Shown piece by piece: positions 1 to 8,813 of a DNA stretch of 64,000 bases; the stretch's first letter is position 1; each line of letters begins with the position of its first letter. A program made the position numbers and the translations under genes. Below the pieces are notes generated by a model. The model was not told where the DNA came from. It saw only the letters and a list, made by a program, of their open reading frames with translations, and searched no databases. Origin of the DNA: Protea cynaroides (Eukaryota > Streptophyta > Magnoliopsida > Proteales > Proteaceae). The stretch covers positions 57,568,529 to 57,632,528 of the forward strand of contig CM053270.1 of the NCBI GenBank assembly GCA_028583415.1, read 5' to 3'.

Positions 1-646
1 TGAGTTCCACATCAATTTCTTTGTGGGTCTTTTTATTTTACGCTTCTGGTTGATGGATTTGTTGCAAATGAAATGGGTTATGCGATTTGGGTGGAGATGT
101 GGACTTAGATTTGCGCGAATGATGGTTGTGGGAGATGTTTTCTGCAAACTTTTCGATGATGAACAAATACACGTTTCTGGGGAAAATGCTTTGAGTGGAT
201 TGTGTTACTTTCTCCTCTCATCTGGATATTATCGTATCCCCTTGACTGGCGTTAGTAATTTCTGATCCAAACTCCAGATGGGCTATTCTGTCCTGCATTT
301 GTTTCAGTATCTTCGATGAAACTCTATGTTCTATTATGGTCTTGAAAGCCAGATCTACTGATATTCTTTTCTTCTCTACTCATGTAAAATTTCTGTCTTA
401 TGTTCCTTGGTTTTTGTGCTTTATTTGTTTTGCTTTATCTCTTAAATAGCATCCCACTATTGCAATAAAATGCAGCATATCATTTAGTTCTGGACATAAA
501 ATAATCCAATTCATTGCGGTTGTTCTTTCACATTTGATGGAAATTCTTCTTTGCTCACTTGTGGTGATTTATACCTTTTCAAAATCAGCATTTTGTGACA
601 TTTGATCCAATTTTATGATTTCAATGCCTTGTTTCTGTGGCAAAAG
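1..646 (+). other. 5' flank or first intron of the XRI1-like gene
   Basis: No exon could be fixed here. The first recognisable XRI1 exon begins at about 647 behind an AG acceptor and enters in mid-codon, so at least one upstream coding exon carrying the start codon is either in this stretch or before the window. The 80-codon open frame at 23-265 has no family resemblance I recognise and no convincing donor site, so I do not call it. Confidence 0.4.
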
Positions 647-2699
647 TGAACCATGGGAATGGCAAAGTGATGACTACCATCTCCAAAAGGATTCCCATTT
701 TGGTAAGTCCTTGCTGTAGTTCTTCTTCAGTTAGTGAAAGACACATGGGAGGAACTAATCTTATGTTGAGTGGTTCCTTTTGGTTGGAACAGGAATCTCT
801 AATAATCTATGGAATGAAGCAAACCAGAATGAAGAAAGTCTAAACTACATGTTTGATGAAACAACCCCAATTAAAGCTTGCGGAGATTTAGCATACCATG
901 TTGCTGACAGTGGGAGTACGTTCTGTTTTCCTCTTTTCTTTGCTTTTTATACAAGTGGAATTGCACTCTATGCCCTCTTTTTAATTTGAAGGAGTTGGTT
1001 TCAGAAAATATGAACAAGGTACAGGAAGAGCATAGGGATTCTTCATCGCAATTGAAGAGGAGACGGATGTTACAATTCGACACAAGTAGTATGGATCCCT
1101 GTTATTGTGATGAGCAAATCTCATCTGCATTTGTAAAATCAAAGGTTGGTTGAGACCCACCATCTTCTTAGGACTCATTTTCACGTGGATTTGAGGCATA
1201 GTTGTCAAGGCGTTGCCTAGGCGTCCAGGCACCTTGTGACGCGTTGAAAAGTTGGGTGCTTTGGTCGCCAAGGCAGGTGCCTTGGTCGCCTAAGTGCCCC
1301 GTCAGGCCTCCAATGCTTTAGTTCACTATGGTGCCTTGACAACTATGATTGGAGGTATTCTGTCATTGATTTTATTTTGATTTTGTTCAACCAAAGAAGT
1401 CATAGTATGTCATCCTTTTATACTGTCATAGATTTATATGTTTTCCATGTGGAAAAGTGTGTGATCGATTGATGCTTATCTCTAAATTTAGTACAGGTGT
1501 TCGGGTGTTAGTGTGCTACAAGTGACAGGAATGTTCTCATATTTACTTGTTAATTATGAATTTTAAGCATTGTACTTTGTATTCAGGATTGGGAGGACCA
1601 AATCAGATCAGCTTCACTCGAAACATCAGATTGGGTTTCAGAGCTCACAGGTTTTCTTCTTGTCAAAACTCATTTTGCCTCCAAACTGAATTTCCTCAAG
1701 AATCTTCAATTGTCTGTTATAATTTTATGTTATGTATGTTAGAATATAGGCCTGTCTCTGGTAACGGGAGCCTGGATCAGTCTTCTAAGGGGTGGCTTGC
1801 CAATTGCTTCAATGACTCAGAAATGCATTTTAGCTCAGATGATATGTATGCTTCTTTCAACTTAAGACTTCCATGCATTCCTTATCCACCTTTAATTAAT
1901 TGTTTTGATGCGTGGGCCACAGGAATGTGTCTGGGGCTTTTGACGAGCAAATTGATGTGTCAGGTGCATAATCTTTTTTGTCTGCAAATGATTAAATGAA
2001 GCTGTTCTTCCTGTGTGAGGCCCCATTTGAAACTGTGGGACTTAAAACCACCTAATACCCAACCTGACCTTGTGTTGGCATGGGTTTCCTCTTCTTAAAT
2101 GTGATAATTGCAAAGGGGTTCCTCACCATGACAGCATCTTCATGGATGCAATAATCATTGAGTTTACTTCTATTTGATCGCGACTTCTTGTCATCTAGTA
2201 TTCACCACAATTAATTCTTTAACACTGGATGGCTTTTCTCCTTCTCTTAGAGTTCTGCAATTTTCCTTCTGAGGTGGAAGCTCATGTGGTACAACAGTGT
2301 TCAACCCCATCTCGTCGAATTGTTTTTAAAGGTATTGATTTTTTACATTATCGTCATGGTGTAGCTTGTTCTGTTTAAACTCCAAAATCACCAAATTATG
2401 GAACTACTTGTACTATGTGTTTAGGTAGAAAGTCTTTCATTCGAACTCCCACAAAGATTGCTGCTGTAGCCTATCCGTTTGCCCTTATCAAGCCCAGTGG
2501 GGTCCATGGAAATGTTACTCTGAAGGACATAAATCAGCGGATTCGAACTCCACCCCCTTCAAAGTCGAAGCAAATTGATGATGATGCCTCTGCTTCTTAT
2601 CCCACTTCAGCTTTTTCTGGAAAGCCCGTGGTTGTTAAAACCAAAATCCGCACTGAAGGAGGAAAAGGAAGCATTACAATCATGAGAACGAAAGGCTGA
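647..2699 (+). CDS. XRI1: XRI1-like protein gene (exons 2 to last), 5' end missing
   Basis: Seven exons join in phase with GT-AG borders: 647-702, 793-915, 1005-1144, 1587-1650, 1743-1845, 1923-1963, 2251-2331, then the last exon 2425-2699 ending in TGA. Recognisable family blocks in order are WEWQSDDYHLQKDS, NLWNEANQNEE, TTPIKACGDLAYHV, LKRRRMLQFD, DWEDQIRSASLETSDW, EFCNFPSEVEAHVV, AYPFALIKP and the C-terminal TKIRTEGGKGSITIMRTKG. This is the arrangement of plant XRI1 (X-ray induced transcript 1). XRI1 is a nuclear protein of unknown biochemistry needed in Arabidopsis for meiosis and pollen development and induced by X-rays. Exon ends were placed by phase and family resemblance; the 1743 acceptor has a near alternative a few bases downstream. 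No frame break was seen, so the gene looks intact apart from the missing first exon(s). One intron holds a small MITE. The identity rests on memory of the family, not on an alignment. Confidence 0.8.
1189..1355. mobile_element. hAT-type MITE in an XRI1 intron
   Basis: The element runs 1197-1347 and has perfect 15-bp terminal inverted repeats, CATAGTTGTCAAGGC at the left and its complement at the right. It is flanked by ATTTGAGG (1189-1196) and ATTGGAGG (1348-1355), an 8-bp target duplication with one mismatch, as expected for the hAT superfamily. The interior is rich in AAGGCGTTGCCTAGGCG-like short inverted repeats and codes for nothing. It lies between the exons ending at 1144 and starting at 1587. 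Confidence 0.8.
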
Positions 2700-2950
2700 G
2701 TAGATAAGTTTATCTAGTTTCACTTTGTCATGGTGGCTCCCTTCCTCCTCTCTATCTCCATTTTTGTAGGATTGTAGAGGTTTTCTGGATGATTTTCTGA
2801 ATTCATCTAGTGCAGAAGTTCTCATTTCTCCTTGGAATTCTTTTACACATTGAGGTGTTTAAGATTCCAAATTGTTTGTAAACAACCCAACAACTGATAC
2901 TTCTATACAAAATAAATCACTGGAGTAATGATGTTGATGTATGATCCCAT
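2700..2950 (+). terminator. XRI1 3' UTR with poly(A) signal
   Basis: Sequence after the TGA stop is AT-rich and non-coding. A canonical AATAAA lies at 2911-2916, about 210 bases after the stop, a normal distance for a plant 3' end. Confidence 0.5.
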
Positions 2951-3017
2951 GCCCGTTTTTGGCTTTGATTGTTGTCCTTTAACTGCTGCCAAATATTTCT
3001 ATAATGTGAAAAGCATG

Positions 3018-3294
3018 CTTTGTGGTACTACTGTGTTCAACCCCATCTCATCGAAATGTTTTTAATTTCTTTTTACCTTATCTTCAAGGTTTACGCTTGT
3101 TCTTCTTAAACTCCAAAATCACCAAATTATGGAACTACTTGTACTACGTGTTTAGGTAGAAGTCTTTCATTTGAACTCTCACAAAAATTTACTGGTGTAG
3201 CCTATCTGTTTGCCTTTATCAAGCCCTTTTGTGGTCCATGGAAATGTTACTCTGAAGGACATATAAACCAGCGGATTCGAACTCCACCCCTTGA
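3018..3294 (+). pseudogene. tandem decayed copy of the last two XRI1 exons
   Basis: This block repeats about 2284-2560, covering the end of the penultimate exon, its intron and the first half of the last exon, about 730 bases downstream of the original. Long stretches are identical, for example the intron piece from CTCCAAAATCACCAAATTA to the TTTAGGTAGAA acceptor. One A is lost after the acceptor, which shifts the frame, and CGAACTCC has become TGAACTCT. The match stops at about 3294. It cannot add a working C-terminus because the break comes at the start of the exon and the final residues are missing. Confidence 0.85.
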
Positions 3295-3611
3295 GCTGTC
3301 TTGGACTCTTGATGCACATCCTGGTTTGCTTGCTCTACTTGCTTGTGCTCTCTGTATGCGTGTATGCTCGTTTCATTGAATTTGTTTCCCTCTTTATCCT
3401 GTAATTTCCAGTTACACACCAAAATTTAAGAGCTACAACTTGATTGTGGCATCGATATTAACCATAAGGGAAGCTAAAGCTCAGTTGGGGAAACAGATTC
3501 AGAAGAAACTTATTGTGTTGCTTCATGGTTGTTGAGGTTGTTCTAATCAATTGATTCTTCATTAAAAGTGAATCCTATTGTAGAAAAGTTAGATACTTCT
3601 CTGAAGTTAGG
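3295..3611. other. unassigned intergenic
   Basis: Sequence between the XRI1 fragment and the Stowaway-like terminus. No coding, repeat or RNA signal could be supported. Confidence 0.3.
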
Positions 3612-3870
3612 TACTCCCTCTGTCCCACAAAGATGGTCCTTTTCTTTTTAATATCCTAGAATGTTTTATCTATTTTAAAAACCAAGACATGAAGTTTTGT
3701 TGGATTCCCCATAGTGCCCCTATCTAATCATCTACATATTTATTGAATTCACTTGTCACCATTGTTTTCCTCTGTTGCATAAGCCAAACTGGTAGGGGTA
3801 ACATTGGAAGCGGGTTTAAATTAGTCGATGATTAAGGCATTAACAACAACCATCTTAAAATGTGGGGTTT
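3612..3870. mobile_element. Stowaway-like (Tc1/mariner) MITE, decayed
   Basis: The left edge reads TA followed by CTCCCTCTGTCCCACAAAGA, the hallmark terminus of plant Stowaway MITEs with its TA target. The right edge is eroded. The stretch CCATCTTAAAATGTGGGG at about 3850-3868 is the best complement to the left terminus (GGACCATCTTTGTGGGACAG). The interior is AT-rich and non-coding. The right boundary is approximate. Confidence 0.6.
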
Positions 3871-4231
3871 AACAAGGTTCTGTCAGGGGTAATGAGTGGA
3901 AATATGAGATTGTTGTTGTGAAGTTAAGTTCTAGTCTAATGCTAGGAAATATGAGATTGTTTAAGATGGTGAAACTTGAAACATGTTTTTCTAATAACCA
4001 TAGATTTCATGTGTTTACAAGCTTGCCCTGCAGTCAGAGTTTTGTATACAAGTAAGGTATAATGCAGGCTAGGGTGGGTTTTGCTAAACTCCCCCACCCC
4101 AAGCTTACACTGTTGCTGTACTGGTTTGTATAACTGAAAATATAATGATGCATGGGGGGCATACATGGGTGATTGGATGAGAATTTGATTGAATTTGAGT
4201 ATGAAATTTGATACATTGCTAATCTATAAGG
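3871..4231. other. unassigned intergenic
   Basis: AT-rich spacer with only short open frames; the overlapping minus frames at 3942-4309 have no recognisable similarity. Confidence 0.3.
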
Positions 4232-4375
4232 AAGGTCTTGGTGCAATGGTGAGGTTGCTCCATTGTAACATGTGGTCAAGCGTTCGAATTTGGAAACGCC
4301 TCTCCGCAAAGCGGGGTAAGGCCCTTAGTGGCGGGAGCCTCGTGCACTCGCTAATCCATAAAGTGTACAACTAAT
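4232..4375 (+). mobile_element. tRNA-derived SINE
   Basis: The head carries an A-box-like GGTCTTGGTGCAATGGT and, about 35 bases on, a B-box-like GGTCAAGCGTTCGAAT, the internal polymerase III promoter of a tRNA-derived SINE. It is followed by the body segment GGAAACGCCTCTCCGCAAAG, GGGGTAAGGC, which many dicot SINEs share. Mutations in both boxes and a missing clear A-tail show it is an old copy. It is not a tRNA gene because no cloverleaf or 3' half can be formed. Confidence 0.6.
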
Positions 4376-4590
4376 CTAATATTCAGTTGGATAAAATCCA
4401 TCGTCCCGTGCTAAGATATGGTGGACTGTCCAAATGAATTTTAGGAATTTTTTTTTTATTTTTGGCTAAAGGTCAAGCAAATAGCATTAATTTAAATAGA
4501 ATAAAGTAAAATACAATAAAAAATCACTGATAGTAAACTCCACCTTCGGCATTGCCATCAGCAGAGCCATATCAGTGATTAACATTGGTA

Positions 4591-5830
4591 CTATTTAATA
4601 AAACGATATGTATGACGCTTTGAAGTATCCCAAACCACATCCCTCGCAATGAAATATGGACAAGATGCCCAATTCTCAAAGTTCCTGTCAATGGCAGCTC
4701 TTTTAGCAAGACTGTCTGCAACTACATTTGATTCTCTGAAATAATGAGTTACTCTTATTTGTGAATTTGATAGTCCCTCTAACAAGCTTTTCCATATTTG
4801 CTCGAGGTACCATGGTGGTTTTGAGTTTTTCAAACATCCTACCACAGATGCCGAATCACTTTCCACCCATAATTTGGCAATCTAATCTTTTAGCTTCCTT
4901 TAGACCTGTAATTTCCATCCTTTTTTCCCTTTTCTCCTCGGCTGGGCCCGTTTCCCCAAGCCCCCGCCCCCCCAAAAAAAATTCCCCCCCCCCCCCCCCC
5001 CCCCCGGGGGGAGGAGATGGAAACCCCCCCCCCCCTGGTTACCAAAAAAAAACCCACCGACATTGAGTTTCCACCACCCATTGTGTTTCCTCCATACAGG
5101 CTGTATTTGGAACAGCTTCATTGTAATTTAAAGTATTTTTGTACCGAGAGTATTTTTCCAAGTTTGATGATAAATCAGCTTGTACATCCGTGTATGCAGA
5201 CTAATCGATTTCATGCCACTGTTCCTGTCTCAGAAGATTCCTATTATAAGGGACCTTGTTGGCACATTCTTTTTCCTGGGTTACCAATAGAACATCCATC
5301 GACATTGAGTTTCCACCATCCAGTTGGTAGTTTCTTCCAAAGTACAGGCTGTATTTGGAACAGTTTTGGTGCTATTGTAGATAGATTAAAATGTTTCGTC
5401 AAAAAATATACTGGACCAATTGCAAATTGGTCCCTTAATTCTCATACCATTCCATGCAGAAGAAACCGAATATAAGCCATTACCCAATAGCATCCATATT
5501 AATTTATCCTTCTTTAATGATAATGGAATTTCCAGAATCAAAGAGATTAAATCTTTAAGGACCTGAGATCTTACCTCTGGAAACCTCCATTGTCCTTCAC
5601 TTATAAAATCAGCAACCTTCAAAGTTTTGTTAATGAATGGCAAAACATCAAGACCTGTTTTTTCTTCAATATATTCTGTAATAGAAAAAGAACCAAGCTA
5701 GTAATCCGTCAAAAAATTAACAGATTTCCCATCACCCACAAGCCATCTCGTATGTTTGGCAGTCCATTCCCAAACTTTTCTCACACTCCTTCGTACCGTT
5801 GAGGAATCTGAGAGCCTCCTGAATGTACCA
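4591..5830 (-). pseudogene. L1-type LINE remnant: zf-RVT and RNase H regions
   Basis: Read on the minus strand, 5643-5386 gives DKLIWMLLGNGLYSVSSAWN, the zinc-binding region that follows reverse transcriptase in plant L1 elements. Then 5368-5279 gives GWWKLNVDGCSIGNPG, the start of the LINE RNase H domain, and 4866-4591 gives its end with ESDSASVV and HYFRESNVVADSLAKRA. Frameshifts and stops separate the pieces. The RNase H start is present twice (5368-5279 and 5117-5037), and the second copy runs into a homopolymer block at about 4960-5050 where the central RNase H should be. This is a dead fragment without endonuclease or the polymerase core. Confidence 0.75.
4958..5056. repeat. poly-C/poly-A homopolymer block, possibly an artefact
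   Basis: About 100 bases made almost wholly of long C runs, short A runs and one G run, replacing what should be LINE RNase H coding sequence. On the minus strand it creates meaningless poly-glycine frames and on the plus strand poly-proline frames. Nothing else in the window looks like this. Confidence 0.7.
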
Positions 5831-6344
5831 TCTTTCATGAAGTACCATGATTGCATGAAGTACTAATGAAATACGTACATAAGTTATCGAAAAATATTCA
5901 CCAATATATTGAAAAATAATTACCTACATAGACGGCTTGGGAGATATTCATCATGGTAATAATACCTTGTTTTGCAAAATGGACACATGATTTGGTTGTT
6001 TTAAATGTTAGATGGAGATTTTCTTGGATAAGTTACATGTCAAATTTGTTGCTCTCAAATTTATTATGGCCAACCATGTCCTGTTGCTTCTTTCAATTGT
6101 ATTTGTGTTTCAAGCAACTTTAATATTTTGAAAATATTATATTCAAATATTAAAGAAGGTGATATATAAGATGATGTTTCAGAGAATTAAAACAGGATGG
6201 ATGTAATAGAGATGTGCGTTTAAAATGTTGTGTGATTGATGCATTCATGTAAAACGTATAGGAAAATTTTATAGGACAATAATTCAACTGGCTATGATGT
6301 ATATTGCACATAGATGAACTCTATATAGCTGTGATGAGTTTCTT
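5831..6344. other. unassigned AT-rich intergenic
   Basis: No coding or repeat signature could be supported between the two LINE fragments. Confidence 0.3.
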
Positions 6345-6690
6345 GATGGATGTGGCAAATGAGATATGAAGTAAGGAATGATCATATTAAACCTGATTTG
6401 GGAGTAGCATTGATACATGATAAGCTATGAGACAGTAGTTTGTGTTGACATGACCATGTTCCATAGATGCCTTCAGATGCTCTGGTAGGAACGAGTGATT
6501 TGATTTAGATTAAAGGAACTAAAAGAATTAAAGGTTGATCTAAAATGCTTTTAGGTGAAGTGGTGAGGAAAAACATGCATAATTTAGAACTTGTATCAAT
6601 TATGATATTGAACAAAGATTGGAGGGCAAGAATTCCTAGAGTCGACCCCATTTAGTTGGGTAAGACTTTGTTCTCGTTGTTGCCTATGGG
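6345..6690 (+). mobile_element. 3' end of an RTE-type LINE
   Basis: The stretch matches the familiar 3' coding end of plant RTE elements. Signatures are GATTTGGGAGTAGCA, GAGTGATTTGATTTAGATT, AAGGAACTAAAAGA, GAAGTGGTGAGGAAA, GATTGGAGGGCAAGAATTCC, then GTCGACCCCATTTAGTTGGG and a degenerate (TTG)n-type tail at about 6667-6685. Translation gives the C-terminal block EVVRKNMHNLELVS and DWRARIPRVDP with several stops. Everything upstream (endonuclease and RT core) is absent, typical of 5' truncation during target-primed reverse transcription. Confidence 0.85.
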
Positions 6691-7046
6691 CAAATTAGAT
6701 TGATTTGAAATTTAATCCATGACTAGCTAAAGAGATTGATTAGCCAATTTTAACAAAGTTTGAGCTCCATAGATACTTCTAGGAGGGTATTAACCCATTT
6801 TCATCAAGTTTGAAGTTTTGAACCCCATAGATTCTGCCAAAGGAGCAGAAAAGTTCATTGGAGAAAGAAGTCATCTAAAGTTCATTGGAGTAGGAAGTCA
6901 TCTTCCGCACTATTGGTGTAAGAAACACTATCCTTTTTTCTTTTTTTGGTTTCTATTCCAGAGGTCCTTCAGCTGGTTAGTTCATCTGTTTTCATGTAGA
7001 AGGTAGAAATGAAAATTTTAATATAAAATAGTATTTTTGTAAGTGA
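6691..7046. other. unassigned intergenic
   Basis: AT-rich spacer. The short stretch at 6838-6905 contains an imperfect internal repeat (AGTTCATTGGAG twice, about 40 bases apart). No gene was found. Confidence 0.3.
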
Positions 7047-7330
7047 CTTTGTTTGGTTGGAAGGGGAATTGAAGGGAAGGAAAGTGAAAATTTTAAACTT
7101 TAGATGGAAACTTTTATAGTGGTATGTATAAATTACCTAAATTTTTTAACATATTTAATAATGATACTTATAAGATATAAAATTTATTTTACAAATGAGA
7201 AGGATTTGGATACAAAGTGAAATGTAAGTTAATAATTAAATGTAGAATAATTTAGAATTAGTTACATAGTAATGTGATTAAAAATTTCATTTTCCTTTCC
7301 CTTCGATTCCCCTTGCAACCAAACAAAGCC
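7047..7330. mobile_element. MITE with about 48-bp inverted termini (hAT-like)
   Basis: The left terminus CTTTGTTTGGTTGGAAGGGG and the right terminus CCCCTTGCAACCAAACAAAG are complementary, and the pairing continues inward for about 48 bp with few mismatches. The interior is AT-rich and non-coding. Target duplications are not clear, so superfamily assignment rests on the TTTGTTTGG terminus common in plant hAT MITEs. Confidence 0.75.
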
Positions 7331-7617
7331 TGTTTGCTTTAACTTAAAATGTAATGAAAGGTATTGAAAAGATAATAATTTTTTTCATGGAGACTTAATT
7401 TGTTTTGATGTAAATTTTTTTTTGTAAAATTTTACGTGTAACATTTTATATGTAATGTTTGTTTTCAATAGATAAAATATAGTGATCTCTAAGGGAGAGG
7501 AAAAAGGAACTCCATCTTTCTTTTACCTATTGAAAATTAACAACCGAGCCATAAAGAAAAAAATGGCATATAAAATATCATTTGTATATAAAATTTTTAT
7601 AATGAAACAAACAGGCC
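7328..7617. mobile_element. possible second MITE abutting the first
   Basis: GCCTGTTTGCTTTAA begins directly where the previous element ends, and AACAAACAGGC closes the pairing at about 7605-7616, giving 11-12 bp inverted ends. The shared outer sequence suggests nested or back-to-back insertion of related elements. No target duplication could be fixed. Confidence 0.4.
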
Positions 7618-8813
7618 TTAAGAGAGACAAGTTCGTAATGTCCCAAAAGGGCCAAAACTCATGGTTTCCACCGTGCCACCTAAAGGAGCCCAATCAAGCA
7701 TTTCATATTTAAAAGGCTCGGGAAACTAACTGACAAAGTGTGAATATGGGCCCAGTGGGCCACCCAAGTAATAAAGGCTCGTGAGACTAGTGAATCATGA
7801 TGGGCCTCCACCTTCACGAGTGTAGGTGGGCCCGATGTCATGGAGGCCGAACCATTCTCTTCCTTTAAAGTCAAATTTGCAGTTGTAAAGTACAAGAGAC
7901 CACCAGTGGCTGTGGTTCTCTCTCTCTCTCAGCTTTTTTTCTTTTTATCTATATGGAAACGAAATAGTCAAAAAAACTGCTAAATACCGAATTTTCAATA
8001 TTGACTGTCTGATTAGAATAAATGGAAAAGCGGTTCTCACAATTGATTGGGAAAATTACATAATTACTCAATTTTGTGTTTGAGTTCACAAAAAATACAC
8101 TCTATTTTTTTTTTATTACAAAATTAGCTACAATGAGTTTTGAAAGGGATCTATATCCCTTTCCCCCATCTACAATTCTTGATTTGACATTTTTACCCCT
8201 ACCCTTAAACCTCCTTCCCCCTTGCAACATGCCAGCCGGAACAATCTGTTCTTCTAGAATGCCTTGATTCAACGCCATAGAATTTTCCGCTGCTACCCTG
8301 ATTCCAAATGAGCAAAATTCAAAATTGAAAAAGATCTTTCTGATTCTCAAAGAATGAGGGGCAAAGGGATTAATCCACCCCAACAAAAGCCAAACTCATT
8401 GTGGGAAATCTTGTAAACATAAACATATCATGTAGTTTTCCTATTCTTTATTTATTTATTATTATTATTCTTTAGTTAGTTGTTAGCAAAGATTGTATTA
8501 AGTGTAAGGAAGATTGACATGGATTATGTTCATAATGTGAGGAATTAGGTAACTTCCCAAAAAAAAAAAAAAAATGTGACGAATTAGGTCCCTTTTTCAA
8601 ATATGAATTACCACTAAAACCCCTGGATTTAGGCTAGTGCTTTATCTAAATTCTGGTTTTCAGGGACATGCCATCTTGTGTTCGACCTGTTAGTTTTTTC
8701 AGGTTTTTGTTCAATCTTTAGTTCTAAATGTCACTAAAATAATTAGCATGATTTTTGTTCTAATATCTGCCCCTATAGTCTCTTCCTTGGATACCCTTTT
8801 GAGAGAGACCCAT
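7618..8813. other. unassigned intergenic with (TC)n and A-tract
   Basis: Contains a short TC repeat at about 7918-7931 and an A-tract at about 8559-8573. The 94-codon minus frame at 8102-8386 and the 71-codon frame at 7680-7895 have no recognisable domain or splice context and are not called. Confidence 0.3.

Noticed and set aside
23..265. 80-codon frame at the window start as first XRI1 exon
   Set aside because: No family resemblance and no splice donor that would join in phase to the exon at 647.
1547..1999. 150-codon single-exon frame
   Set aside because: It reads through introns; the real exons at 1587-1650, 1743-1845 and 1923-1963 are in other frames and match XRI1.
4232..4310. Possible tRNA gene
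   Set aside because: A and B box only; no acceptor stem or cloverleaf, and the downstream body is SINE-like.
4761..5121. Proline- and glycine-rich frames on both strands
   Set aside because: Created by the homopolymer block within a LINE fragment.
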